In this document: positions 17,543-26,139 of the stretch, piece after piece
Numbering within the stretch: the stretch's first letter is position 1
Layout of the letters: the number at the start of each line of letters is the position of its first letter
Source of the DNA: Sphingosinicella sp963974575
GTDB lineage: Bacteria; Pseudomonadota; Alphaproteobacteria; Sphingomonadales; Sphingomonadaceae
DNA length: 64,000 bases
Direction of reading: 5' to 3'
Assembly (NCBI RefSeq): GCF_963974575.1
Contig: NZ_CAXBBQ010000003.1
Location: 62,001-126,000 of the forward strand
Translations under genes and position numbers: made by a program
The notes under the pieces: model-generated
What the model was told of the DNA's origin: nothing
The model's input: only the letters and a program-made list of their open reading frames with translations
Database searches by the model: none

Positions 17543-18343
17543 TCAGGAATCGGTCCAGACCGGATCGCGTTTCGCGATGAAGGCGCCGATGCCTTCGCAG
17601 GCGTCGGAAGCCATCATGTTTTCCGCCATCACCGTGGCGGTATAAGCGTAAGCTTCGGCAAGCGGCATTTCGCGCTGCGCGTAGAAGGCGCGCTTGCCGA
17701 TGCCGACCGTCAGCTGCGATCGCCCCGCGATCTGCCCCGCGAGCGCCATCGTCTCGGCGGTGAGCGCTGCATCCTCCACCACGCGGTTGACGAGGCCGAT
17801 TTCGGCGGCGCGCGCCGCATCGATCAGATCGCCCGTCAGCAGCATTTCCATCGCGTGCTTCGCCGAAAGGTTGCGCGTCAGCGCCACCATCGGTGTTGAG
17901 CAGAACAGCCCGATCCGCACGCCCGGCGTCGCGAACCGCGCGGCCCTGCCCGCCACGGCGAGGTCGCAGCTCGCAACGAGCTGGCACCCGGCGGCCGTCG
18001 CGACGCCCGCGACCTCGGCAATCACCGGGCAGCGATGGTTCACGATTTCCTGCATCAACTGGCCGCACGCCTCGAACAGCCGAATGAACGCGCCGCGCCC
18101 GCCGTCCTCCGCGGCGCGCGCTGCATCCATTTCCTTGAGATCATGCCCGGCGGAAAACACATGCCCCGCCGCCGCGATCACGATGACCCGCACGTCGCGG
18201 TCCACATCCGCCGCGCGGAGGGCCGCGCGAAGCGCCTCGATCATCGCGAAGGACAGGCTGTTGCGCGAAGAAGACGCATTCAGCGTCAACCGAAGAACGC
18301 CGCCTTCCATTGTGGTCGTTACAAAGGCTTCGTTCGCGGTCAT
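17543..18343 (-). CDS. Enoyl-CoA hydratase/isomerase family protein
   Basis: Crotonase-fold protein of 266 aa. The two oxyanion-hole segments are visible: FSAGHDLKEM (about residue 63) and AEVAGVATAAGCQLVASCDLA (blocks near 110-130). The FATPGVRIGLFCSTP stretch is like ECHDC3-type members rather than classical FadB/PaaF hydratases, so the substrate is unclear. The start at 18343 has AGGGAG 7-8 bp upstream and gives the usual N-terminus; reading further upstream would run into trmB. The trmB stop is only 10 bp away, so it is probably cotranscribed with trmB. Confidence 0.85.
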   Translation of the reverse strand: MTANEAFVTTTMEGGVLRLTLNASSSRNSLSFAMIEALRAALRAADVDRDVRVIVIAAAGHVFSAGHDLKEMDAARAAEDGGRGAFIRLFEACGQLMQEIVNHRCPVIAEVAGVATAAGCQLVASCDLAVAGRAARFATPGVRIGLFCSTPMVALTRNLSAKHAMEMLLTGDLIDAARAAEIGLVNRVVEDAALTAETMALAGQIAGRSQLTVGIGKRAFYAQREMPLAEAYAYTATVMAENMMASDACEGIGAFIAKRDPVWTDS

Positions 18344-18353
18344 GTCATTCTCC

Positions 18354-19034
18354 CTATTTCCGCAGATATCGGAAATACCAGATCGGGCGTCCTTCACCGG
18401 CAGCCCATTCGCCGTAACGCGTTGCGGGCCAGTCGTCGGGGCGAGTTTCCCAGTCGGACGCCCGCTCGGCAAGCCATTCGAAATCATCGCGCCGCGCCAT
18501 CTGCATCACCGCCCAGCGCATATAGACCGGATGATCCGTGGCCAGCCGGAACTCGCCGCCCGGCTTCAGCTTCGCGGCGATCAAGTCGAGCGGCCCGGGA
18601 TTGACGAAGCGCCGCTTCGCGTGCCGCGCTTTCGGCCACGGATCGGGGTGCAGCAGATAAACGCGCTCCAGCACCGCATCGGGCAGACGCTCCAGCACAT
18701 TCAGCGCGTCGCCGTCGTGCACGCGCACGTTCGTCAGCCCCTCATCCTCGATATGACCGAGCAGCCCCGTCACGCCGTTCAGGAACGGCTCGCAGCCGAT
18801 GAATCCGGTTTCCGGTCGTGCGCCGGCGTGGGCAACGAGGTGCTCACCCTTGCCGAACCCGATCTCCAGCTCCAGCGGGCACGCCTTGCCGAACAGCCGC
18901 GCCGCATCCAGCGGGCCTTCTTTGGGCACCGCCACAGTGGGCAGGAATTCCTCGACAAGCCGCTGCGCCCGGTTACGCAGCGCAAACGCCTGTCGCCTTC
19001 CGTAGAGTCGGCGGATGGTGGTCGGATCGGACAT
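18354..19034 (-). CDS. trmB: tRNA (guanine(46)-N7)-methyltransferase
   Basis: Forms m7G46 in the variable loop of tRNAs, using S-adenosylmethionine. The 226-aa protein shows LEIGFGKGEHL (SAM site, about residue 57), GCEPFLNGV, and the signature LLHPDPWPKARHAKRRF (about 128-144), then LATDHPVYMRW. The ATG at 19034 begins MSDPTTIRRLYGRRQ, the family start; a longer reading upstream would run through the hairpin element at 19078-19185. It is followed after 10 bp by the enoyl-CoA hydratase gene. Confidence 0.95.
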   Translation of the reverse strand: MSDPTTIRRLYGRRQAFALRNRAQRLVEEFLPTVAVPKEGPLDAARLFGKACPLELEIGFGKGEHLVAHAGARPETGFIGCEPFLNGVTGLLGHIEDEGLTNVRVHDGDALNVLERLPDAVLERVYLLHPDPWPKARHAKRRFVNPGPLDLIAAKLKPGGEFRLATDHPVYMRWAVMQMARRDDFEWLAERASDWETRPDDWPATRYGEWAAGEGRPIWYFRYLRK

Positions 19035-19077
19035 CAAAACTCGCTGGTCGATTATAGAAGATCGGTCGGAATCCGGG

Positions 19078-19185
19078 CCAGGCCGAGCCGAAAAGGATGA
19101 CTTTCGAGAACCAGCGCGCAGCGGACAAGGGTCCGTGAGCACCGGAAGCGCAGAAAGTCGTGCTTTGCAGGCCGGCCTAGCCTGG
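19078..19185. repeat. Long-hairpin dispersed repeat, copy B
   Basis: A 108-bp intergenic imperfect palindrome. Pairs from outside in: CCAGGC (19078-19083) with GCCTGG (19180-19185), GCC (19087-19089) with GGC (19170-19172), AAAG (19092-19095) with CTTT (19163-19166), GACTTTC (19099-19105) with GAAAGTC (19153-19159), and a tip CGGAC-AAGG-GTCCG (19122-19135). It shares the core GTGAGCACCGGAAGCGC and TTTGCAGGCCG with the copy at 57783-57936. It stands between the end of a secreted-protein gene and the start of trmB. Confidence 0.75.
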
Positions 19186-19193
19186 ATTGCAGC

Positions 19194-19679
19194 CTATCTT
19201 GGGCGGCAGGCCTTGCCTTCATACTGATGCCGATGCAACCGGTATTCCTTGCCGTTCCAGCGCTCGACCGGGAAGCAGAAGCCGGGGCCGCCGATCTCGA
19301 TGTCCGGCCAGCCGCCCGCGCCTTTCGTGGCGAGCAGGTTCGGAATGCCCGGCCCGCCGGTGATCAGTTTCCATCCGCCTGCGGCCTGTTTGCTGACAAC
19401 CGAATAGCCCATGCCCGTGTTGCCGAAACAATAGCTGCTGCCCTCGGTGATGATCGCTTCCGGCTGGCCGTCGCCGTTCACATCGCGCACCGTTTCGATC
19501 GTGCCGGGTGTGTAGGCCGCCGTGCCCGGATCGCCGCAGCTTTCCCAGCGGTTCCCCTTTTTCGCGAACCCCGCCGCCTTGAACGCCGCCGCCGTATCGG
19601 CGGGCGAAAGCTTCATCTCCGCCGCCAGCGCCGTGGATGCCGAAAACGCCAACACTACGCCAAGACAGAGAACACGCAT
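19194..19679 (-). CDS. Secreted protein with an EF-hand/VCBS-like calcium loop
   Basis: A 161-aa exported protein of unknown function. The start at 19679 gives a clear signal peptide (MRVLCLGVVLAFSASTALA). The mature part contains DVNGDGQPEAII (about residues 63-74), a DxNxDG calcium loop of the FG-GAP/VCBS type, and ends with a Cys/basic tail (YEGKACRPR). Cysteines at about 48, 83 and near the end could form disulfides. It is the last gene of the purH array, separated from purH by 165 bp, and is followed by the long-hairpin repeat. Confidence 0.75.
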   Translation of the reverse strand: MRVLCLGVVLAFSASTALAAEMKLSPADTAAAFKAAGFAKKGNRWESCGDPGTAAYTPGTIETVRDVNGDGQPEAIITEGSSYCFGNTGMGYSVVSKQAAGGWKLITGGPGIPNLLATKGAGGWPDIEIGGPGFCFPVERWNGKEYRLHRHQYEGKACRPR

Positions 19680-19770
19680 GGCTTCCTCCCTCGCCCCGTT
19701 GCGAAGCGCGAATCCTACGCCTTTCAAAGCGAAAGCGGAACGATTCGCACAGGGGAGGACGTTTCGAGCA

Positions 19771-19811
19771 CCCCTTCTCCCTCGCCCCTCCGAGAGGGTT
19801 GGCGAGAGGGG
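19771..19811. repeat. REP-like GC-rich hairpin downstream of purH
   Basis: CTCGC (19781-19785) pairs with GCGAG (19802-19806) and inside it CCCTC pairs with GAGGG around a CGA loop; C-rich and G-rich flanks extend the stem imperfectly. It lies about 35 bp beyond the purH stop without a U tract. The look (CCCTC-rich arms) is that of short dispersed palindromes common in sphingomonads and xanthomonads; only this copy was noticed here. Confidence 0.4.
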
Positions 19812-19844
19812 AACACCGCAGCAACCGCCGCGACGAAGCCCAGT

Positions 19845-21437
19845 CTAATGCCGGAAGTGCCGCATCCCGGTAAACGCCATCGCAAGGCCCTTCTCATTGG
19901 CCGCCGCGATCACCTCGTCATCGCGGATCGATCCGCCCGGCTGGATCACCGCCGTCGCGCCCGCGTCCGCCGCCGCGAGCAACCCGTCCGCGAACGGGAA
20001 GAACGCGTCGGATGCAACTGCCGAACCCATCGTCTTCGGCTGCGCCCAGCCCGCCGTCTCGGCAGCGTCGCGCGCCTTCCACGCAGCAATGCGCGCCGAA
20101 TCGAGCCGGCTCATCTGCCCCGCGCCGATGCCCGCGGTCGCGCCGTCCTTCGCGTAGACGATCGCGTTCGATTTCACGTGCTTCGCGACGCGCCACGCGA
20201 ACAGCATATCGGCAAGCTCCTGCGGGCTCGGCTGCCGCGCGGTGACGATCTTCAGATCATCGACGCCGATCGCACCGTTGTCGCGCGCTTGCAGCAGATA
20301 GCCGCCCGCGATGGTCTTCAGCGCAAGACCGCCGCGCGCCGGGTCCGGCAGCGCGGTGAGCAGCAGACGCAGGTTCTTCTTCTTCGCAAAGATCGCCAGC
20401 GCCGCTTCATCGGCGTCCGGCGCCACGACGACCTCGGTGAAGATACCAGTGATCGCTTCTGCCGCCGCTGCGTCGAGCGCGCGGTTGACCGCGATGATGC
20501 CGCCGAACGCCGACACGGGATCGCAGGCAAGCGCTGCGCCGTAGGCATCGGCAAGGCTCGCGCCCGTCGCCACGCCGCACGGGTTCGCGTGCTTGATGAT
20601 CGCGACCGCAGGACCCGCGTCCTTGAACTCGGCGATGAGTTCGAGCGCACCGTCGGCGTCGTTCAGATTGTTGTAGCTGAGTTCCTTGCCCTGCACCTGC
20701 CGGGCTTGCCCGATGCCCTTGGTGTGCGGCCCGCGCGGCGCATAGAACGCCGCCTTCTGGTGCGGGTTCTCGCCGTAGCGCAGCTCGCCGCCGCGGGTCA
20801 TCGCAAGCGTCAGCGTATCGGGGAAGGTCGCGCCCTGATCGCCAAATGCGAACCAGGAGGAAATCGCGCTGTCGTAGGCCGCCGTCGCCGCGAACGCCTT
20901 GGCAGCGAGACGCTTGCGAAGCACAAGATCGGTCGCCCCGTCATTGGCATCAAGCGCCGCGATAAACTCGGCATAATCAGCGGGATCGGTAAGGATCGCG
21001 ACAAAGCCGTGATTCTTCGCCGCCGAACGCACCATCGAAGGCCCGCCGATGTCGATGTTCTCGATGATCTCCTCGCGGCCCGCGCCCTTCGCGACCGTCG
21101 CCTCGAACGGGTAGAGGTTCACCACCACCACGTCGATCGGCGTAATGTCGTGGTCGCGCATCGCGGCGGCGTGTTCGGGATGATCGCGCAGTGCCAGCAG
21201 CCCGCCGTGCACCTTCGGGTGCAGCGTCTTCACGCGCCCGTCCATCATCTCGGGAAAGCCCGTGTGCTCCGACACGTCCTTCACGTCGAGCCCCGCGTCG
21301 CGCAACGCCTTCGCCGTGCCGCCGGTGGAGAGCAGTTCCACACCCCGCGCGGCGAGCGCCTTGGCGAGGTCGACCACGCCCGTCTTGTCCGAAACCGAAA
21401 TCAGTGCCCGGGTGACCTTCACCGGCATCTCGCTCAT
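19845..21437 (-). CDS. purH: AICAR transformylase / IMP cyclohydrolase
   Basis: Bifunctional enzyme for the last two steps of IMP synthesis. The 530-aa protein begins with the MGS-like cyclohydrolase domain (RALISVSDKTGVVDLAKALA, LLSTGGTAKAL) and continues with the transformylase domain (KHANPCGVA, GIGAGQMSRLDSARIA, and ASDAFFPFADGL with VIQPGGSIRDDEVI near the end). The ATG at 21437 is preferred since GGCAGG lies 8 bp before it; an ATG two codons upstream has the same motif only 2 bp away. It starts 16 bp after the heparinase-like gene. Confidence 0.96.
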   Translation of the reverse strand: MSEMPVKVTRALISVSDKTGVVDLAKALAARGVELLSTGGTAKALRDAGLDVKDVSEHTGFPEMMDGRVKTLHPKVHGGLLALRDHPEHAAAMRDHDITPIDVVVVNLYPFEATVAKGAGREEIIENIDIGGPSMVRSAAKNHGFVAILTDPADYAEFIAALDANDGATDLVLRKRLAAKAFAATAAYDSAISSWFAFGDQGATFPDTLTLAMTRGGELRYGENPHQKAAFYAPRGPHTKGIGQARQVQGKELSYNNLNDADGALELIAEFKDAGPAVAIIKHANPCGVATGASLADAYGAALACDPVSAFGGIIAVNRALDAAAAEAITGIFTEVVVAPDADEAALAIFAKKKNLRLLLTALPDPARGGLALKTIAGGYLLQARDNGAIGVDDLKIVTARQPSPQELADMLFAWRVAKHVKSNAIVYAKDGATAGIGAGQMSRLDSARIAAWKARDAAETAGWAQPKTMGSAVASDAFFPFADGLLAAADAGATAVIQPGGSIRDDEVIAAANEKGLAMAFTGMRHFRH

Positions 21438-21453
21438 CGTCATGTCCTGCCTG

Positions 21454-23187
21454 TTATTTGCTTGCGCGCTTGAACGACCAGTTGACCGTCGCGCCGCCGT
21501 CTTCCGTTTCGCCGCTGACGACGATTTGCGCCACGCTGCGGTGTTTGCCGCTTTCGTCCACGAAGATGCTCTCGTCAACCGTCAGGCGGCCGCCGCGCAC
21601 CTTCATCTGCCACACGCGCCCCGCCGCGAGCTTCAAGAGCGCGCCCTTGCCGTCCGCGGTCGGTGTCGCCTCGACGCCGGGCGCAAGGTGGAAGCGAACG
21701 TCGAACGGCAGCGCCTTGCGGCGGCCGAGCAACCGGGTGACCCGCACGGGTTCAAGTGCATCCTCGCCGCGGATGTCGCGCCCGTCAGCCGCAAGGAAAA
21801 TGCGGCGGCGGTGCATGACGCCGAAGCGTTTCGCATAGCCATCGTGCGTCGCGTCGAGCCAGCAGCCCTCTTCGCTTTCGTGCCGCGTCACGACGACCTC
21901 GCCAACGCCCTTGCCGAGCCCGCCGCCGCCGAGGAGCCGCGTCGAATTGGTGTCGTTCACGATCAGCGTCGAATGCGCCGCCGTCGTGCGGAGCAGCCCG
22001 GCAAGCGCGTCCGGCAGCGCTGACGCCGCGCCGTCCCTGCCGCCGCAGTTGATGATCATGCGCGCGTCGCCGTCCGACATTTCGAACGCGAGCGTCCCCG
22101 CGTGCGCGCCGCTGCCCGCGTCCTTGGCGGGCGGCGGACCGGCATCGACGACGATCACCGTCTTGCCCGCGTCCATGCGCTGGAAGCCCGAAGCCGCCCC
22201 GTTCCGCGTCGGCCGCACATTGCCGCCGACAAGCGCGAGCGCCTTGGCGATCCGTTCCGGCGCGCAGACGTTGCCGCCGTGGATCGATGCAAGCCGCCCG
22301 TCGCCAAGCAGGAGCCCCTTCGCACCCGAAGCCACCGTCTCGATCGCCTCGGCGACCACTTCGGAAACGTCGGTCTTGCGCGCTTCATAAAAGGCACGGA
22401 GCGTCAGCAACCGTTCGAGCAGCACCAGCGCATCGGAAGGCCGGCGGCTCGCAACGCCGCCGCCCGGAAGCAGCACGTCTTCGAGCGCCTTCCGCAGCGC
22501 ATTCTCGGCACGCACCGTCCGCGCCGCGCCTTCGGGCAGAATCAGCCCGGCCGCGAGCAAGCCAGCCGCCGCCTCCACGCGCGGCATCCCCTCCGGCATT
22601 TTCTCGCACGCACGATCAACATGGCGCGCGGTCCGCGCGAGGTGGTTGAGCACGAGACTGCGGTAAATGGGATCGCCGCGTGAAAGAATGTAGGGCGCAT
22701 AGAGCGGCCAGAACATCAGCCGCCGCCCGGCAAGGTCGGCGCGCCACGCCAGCTCGTCATACTCGCGGTAGCTCGCGAGCCACGCCTCGACGACGAGTTC
22801 GGCGACGATCGCGCCCTTCTTGCGGTCGCTTGCCACCGCGAGGTCGCGCAGCCATTCGAAGCCATGCACCCATTCGCGCCACGCGAGCGGCGCGCGCGCC
22901 GTGGCGAAGTTGAGCGTGCGGATGGCTTCCGTATGCCCCCCGAAGCTGAGCTTGCCCGCCGCGATCTCGCGCCCCGCCGCAACGTCGCCCACGATCGGGT
23001 CTGCCGCCACGGCGAGCAGTTTCAGCGGCGGCCGTCCGCGCAGCTTGCGGTTGTGGAGCGGCGTCGCATAGCCGATGCGGGCGAGCTTTTCGGAGAGGCG
23101 CGCGCCGAGCGTCCGCGCGGCGCCGCGCCCGCGCGTCAAGCGCTGGCCATCACGCCCGCCATCGTCCCTGCCGCCCGCATCACTCAC
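21454..23187 (-). CDS. Heparinase II/III family protein
   Basis: A 577-aa protein of the heparinase II/III-like class: an N-terminal alpha-helical toroid (WREWVHGFEWLRDLAVA, EYDELAWRADLAGRRLMFW) and a C-terminal beta-sandwich (AHSTLIVNDTNSTRLLGGG, VMHRRRIFLAADGRDIRGED). Some members are polysaccharide lyases, but no signal peptide is visible here, so a cytosolic role or a substrate other than heparin is possible. It starts with GTG, whose first base lies within the stop of rpe (GTGA overlap). The operon position between rpe and purH recurs in sphingomonads, by memory; function there is unknown. Confidence 0.85.
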   Translation of the reverse strand: MSDAGGRDDGGRDGQRLTRGRGAARTLGARLSEKLARIGYATPLHNRKLRGRPPLKLLAVAADPIVGDVAAGREIAAGKLSFGGHTEAIRTLNFATARAPLAWREWVHGFEWLRDLAVASDRKKGAIVAELVVEAWLASYREYDELAWRADLAGRRLMFWPLYAPYILSRGDPIYRSLVLNHLARTARHVDRACEKMPEGMPRVEAAAGLLAAGLILPEGAARTVRAENALRKALEDVLLPGGGVASRRPSDALVLLERLLTLRAFYEARKTDVSEVVAEAIETVASGAKGLLLGDGRLASIHGGNVCAPERIAKALALVGGNVRPTRNGAASGFQRMDAGKTVIVVDAGPPPAKDAGSGAHAGTLAFEMSDGDARMIINCGGRDGAASALPDALAGLLRTTAAHSTLIVNDTNSTRLLGGGGLGKGVGEVVVTRHESEEGCWLDATHDGYAKRFGVMHRRRIFLAADGRDIRGEDALEPVRVTRLLGRRKALPFDVRFHLAPGVEATPTADGKGALLKLAAGRVWQMKVRGGRLTVDESIFVDESGKHRSVAQIVVSGETEDGGATVNWSFKRASK

Positions 23188-23855
23188 GCCGCGCCGCCTC
23201 CCCTGAGGCGCGCGATGTTTGCTCCGTAGGCGTCCGGCCCGCCGCGGAACGTCGCCGTACCCGCCACAAGCACGTCCGCGCCCGCCGCGATGGCGCGCGG
23301 CGCGGTCGCCATGTCGATGCCGCCGTCAACCTCCAGGTCGATCGTCTTGCCGGTCGCATCGATCAACTTCCGGATCGCCTCGATCTTGCGAAGCTGGCTG
23401 TCGATGAAGGACTGCCCGCCGAACCCGGGGTTCACGCTCATCACGAGTACAAGATCGAGATCCTCGATCACATAGTCGAGCACGCTGAGCGGCGTCGCGG
23501 GATTGAGCACGACGCCCGCCTTCTTGCCGAGCGCGCGGATCGTCTGGACCGTGCGGTGCAGGTGCGGCCCCGATTCGGGGTGCACGGAAAGAATGTCCGC
23601 ACCCGCCGCCGCGAAGGCTTCCAGGTACGGGTCGACCGGCGCGATCATCAGATGCACGTCGAAGGGTTTCGCCGTGTGCGGCCGCAGCGCCTTCACCACA
23701 GCGGGCCCTATCGTGATGTTCGGTACGAAATGCCCATCCATCACATCGACATGGATATAGTCCGCGCCCGCCGCATCGATGCGGCGCACCTCGGCGCCGA
23801 GCTCGGCAAAATCAGCGGAAAGGATGGAAGGCGCGATACGGACAGGCTGCTGCAT
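23184..23855 (-). CDS. rpe: Ribulose-phosphate 3-epimerase
   Basis: Interconverts ribulose 5-phosphate and xylulose 5-phosphate in the pentose phosphate pathway. The 223-aa TIM barrel has APSILSADFAELG at the N-terminus, HVDVMDGHFVPNITIGP (about 34-50, metal and catalytic Asp), HLMI, VMSVNPGFGGQSF and LEVDGGID (second catalytic Asp). The ATG at 23855 gives the family start. Its stop overlaps the heparinase-like GTG start, and rsmB ends 44 bp upstream. Confidence 0.96.
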   Translation of the reverse strand: MQQPVRIAPSILSADFAELGAEVRRIDAAGADYIHVDVMDGHFVPNITIGPAVVKALRPHTAKPFDVHLMIAPVDPYLEAFAAAGADILSVHPESGPHLHRTVQTIRALGKKAGVVLNPATPLSVLDYVIEDLDLVLVMSVNPGFGGQSFIDSQLRKIEAIRKLIDATGKTIDLEVDGGIDMATAPRAIAAGADVLVAGTATFRGGPDAYGANIARLRGGGAA

Positions 23856-23899
23856 GTGACCGGCTTTAACATCCCGTGCCGGGAGGTCAAATTCGTGCC

Positions 23900-25165
23900 T
23901 CAAACCCTCGCGATGCGCGCCATGAAAAACCCGTCGAGCCCCCCCTCGGCGGCAAGCTGTCCGGGCAACGTCCGCACGAAACCCTCGGGATTCGGCGCGA
24001 TTCCGGCAGGAAGCTCCTCCGGCGTCACTGGGACTACGCGCGCCCACGGTGTCCGCGAAAGGAACGCCGCGACCTGCGACTCGCCTTCGTCCCGCTCCAG
24101 CGAGCAGACGCAGTAGAGCATCCGTCCGCCGGGCTTCAGCGTGTCGAACGCATGATCCATCAGCGCGGCCTGCATCCGTACGAGTTCGCCGATCTGGCGC
24201 GCCGATTTCAGGTGCAGAACGTCCGGGTGCCGCCGGAAGATGCCGGTGCCCGAACAGGGCGCATCGAGCAGCACAGCGTCGAGCGGCGCAGGCGGTTTCC
24301 ACTTCAGCGCGTCAGCCGCGACCACGTCCGCCGACAGACCCGTCCGCTCAAGATTCTCGCGCACCCGCGCAATGCGATTTTCGGAAATGTCGAGCGCGAT
24401 CACCTGCGCGCCCGCGCTCGCCAGTTGCAGCGTCTTGCCGCCGGGCGCAGCACAAATGTCAGCGACCGTCTCTCCCGCCTTTGCGCCCAGCAGCCGCGCC
24501 GGCAGCGACGCCGCCAGATCCTGCACCCACCAAGCACCCTCTTCGAATCCGGGCAGCTCTTCGATGCGCCCATGCCGCGCCAGCCGGACATGGCCAGGCA
24601 CCAGCGACGTACCGCCCAGCCGCTCGATCCACGGCGCCGTATCGGCAGCATCCCGCAGCGTCAGGTCGAGCGGCGGCTCCGCCCCAAGCCCCACGGAAGC
24701 AGCCGCGATCACATCCTCGCCCCACGACGCGCCCCAGCGCACCGTCCACATGTCGGGCAGCGTGGGCGGAGACGGCAGCGTCGCGCCCTGCTTCAGCAGG
24801 GTAGAAAGCACCCCGTGCGCAAGCCTGCGCGGCCCGCCTTCAAGGAGCGGCAACGCCGTCGCGATCACCGCGTGCGGCGGCGTTTCAAGCAGGATCGTCT
24901 GAACGAGCGCCATGCGCAGCACCATCCGCGCACGCGCATCATCTGGCAGCGGCTTCTTCGTCGCGCTGTCGATCAGGGCATCGAGATCGGGAAGATGCCG
25001 CAGCACGCCCGAAACGATGGCGCGCGCGAGGCCGCGATCGGCGGGCGCATCGAGCTTGCGGAATGCACGATCGATGCTGCGGTCGAGCGGCTCGCCGCGC
25101 CACAGCACGGCTTGCAGGAGCGCGAGCGCCGCGGCGCGCGCGGGTACACCGGAAATCTGCTCCAT
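23900..25165 (-). CDS. rsmB: RsmB/NOP-family RNA (cytosine-5) methyltransferase
   Basis: SAM-dependent m5C methyltransferase. The N-terminal part is a NusB-like RNA-binding domain (ALALLQAVLWRGEPLDRSIDRAF, in two blocks, residues 12-35), as in RsmB, which modifies C967 of 16S rRNA in E. coli. The catalytic domain shows CAAPGGKTLQLAS (about 243), ALDISENRIARVREN, DAPCSGTGIFRRHPD (first Cys, about 302) and YCVCSLERDEGE (second Cys). 421 aa is the normal length. It lies 2 bp after htpX, so the two are cotranscribed. Confidence 0.9.
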   Translation of the reverse strand: MEQISGVPARAAALALLQAVLWRGEPLDRSIDRAFRKLDAPADRGLARAIVSGVLRHLPDLDALIDSATKKPLPDDARARMVLRMALVQTILLETPPHAVIATALPLLEGGPRRLAHGVLSTLLKQGATLPSPPTLPDMWTVRWGASWGEDVIAAASVGLGAEPPLDLTLRDAADTAPWIERLGGTSLVPGHVRLARHGRIEELPGFEEGAWWVQDLAASLPARLLGAKAGETVADICAAPGGKTLQLASAGAQVIALDISENRIARVRENLERTGLSADVVAADALKWKPPAPLDAVLLDAPCSGTGIFRRHPDVLHLKSARQIGELVRMQAALMDHAFDTLKPGGRMLYCVCSLERDEGESQVAAFLSRTPWARVVPVTPEELPAGIAPNPEGFVRTLPGQLAAEGGLDGFFMARIARV

Positions 25166-25167
25166 GC

Positions 25168-26082
25168 TCAGCGACGACGCTTGAGCGGATCGAGCGCGCT
25201 CACACGGCCGCGCGCGGCGGCTTCGTTGATGCTTTGCGGTCGCGTGCCCTGCCCCATGTCCTGCGCGATTCGGCTAAGCGCCGCGACGCGGTTTTCAGGG
25301 TTCGGGTGCGTCGAGAACAGATTGTCCATGCCGCCGCCCATCAGCGGCTCGACGATATAGAGCTGCGCTGCGGCCGGATTCTTCTGCGCATAGGGATTGG
25401 GGATGCGCGCCGCACCTGCCGCGAGCTTCTGCAGCGCCGACGCAAGCTTCATCGGCTTGCCGCTGATTTCGGCGCCCGCGCGGTCCGCGCCGTATTCGCG
25501 CGTGCGGCTGATCGCCATCTGCACCAGCATCGCGGCCAGCGGCGCAACGATCACTGCCGCGATGATCGCGAGCGGGTTGCGGTTGTTGCCGCCCGCGAAC
25601 AGCGCGAAATTCCCAAGCATCGAGATCGCGCCCGCGAGCGTCGCCGTCACCGTCATCAGCAGTGTGTCGCGATTTTTCACGTGGCCGAGTTCATGCGCCA
25701 TCACGGCCTCGATCTCGTCCCGGTCGAGGATACGCAGCAGGCCGGTGGTTGCCGCAACCGCCGCGTTCTCCGGGTTACGCCCCGTCGCGAACGCGTTGGG
25801 CGCATCGGTATCGATGATGAACACTTTCGGCATCGGCAGGCCCGCACGCAGCGCGAGGTTTTTCACCAGGCCCACGAATTCCGGCGCGCTCCGTTCATCC
25901 ACCTCGCGCGCGTTGTGCATCCGCAGCACCATCTTGTCCGCGTTCCAGATCGCGAACAGGTTCATGCCGCCGGAAATCAGAAGCGCGATCAATGCGCCGC
26001 CGCTGCCGCCGAGCATGTAGCCCAGCCCCATGAACAGCGCCGTCAGCGCCGCCAGCAGCATCACCGTCTTCATCTGACCCAT
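25168..26082 (-). CDS. htpX: Membrane zinc metalloprotease HtpX
   Basis: Integral-membrane quality-control protease that degrades misfolded membrane proteins. The 304-aa protein has two N-terminal membrane segments (VMLLAALTALFMGLGYML; LIALLISGGMNLFAIW), the zinc motif AHELGHVKNRD (about residues 129-139) with the distal Glu in EYGADRAGAE, and two further hydrophobic stretches around 150-200. The active site would face the cytosol. It starts 57 bp after the SDR gene and overlaps neither neighbour. Confidence 0.93.
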   Translation of the reverse strand: MGQMKTVMLLAALTALFMGLGYMLGGSGGALIALLISGGMNLFAIWNADKMVLRMHNAREVDERSAPEFVGLVKNLALRAGLPMPKVFIIDTDAPNAFATGRNPENAAVAATTGLLRILDRDEIEAVMAHELGHVKNRDTLLMTVTATLAGAISMLGNFALFAGGNNRNPLAIIAAVIVAPLAAMLVQMAISRTREYGADRAGAEISGKPMKLASALQKLAAGAARIPNPYAQKNPAAAQLYIVEPLMGGGMDNLFSTHPNPENRVAALSRIAQDMGQGTRPQSINEAAARGRVSALDPLKRRR

Positions 26083-26139
26083 GGTACGCGAGGCTCCTTC
26101 TGTCCTCGCGTCACATTATCGGGATGCGCCCGCCCCGCT

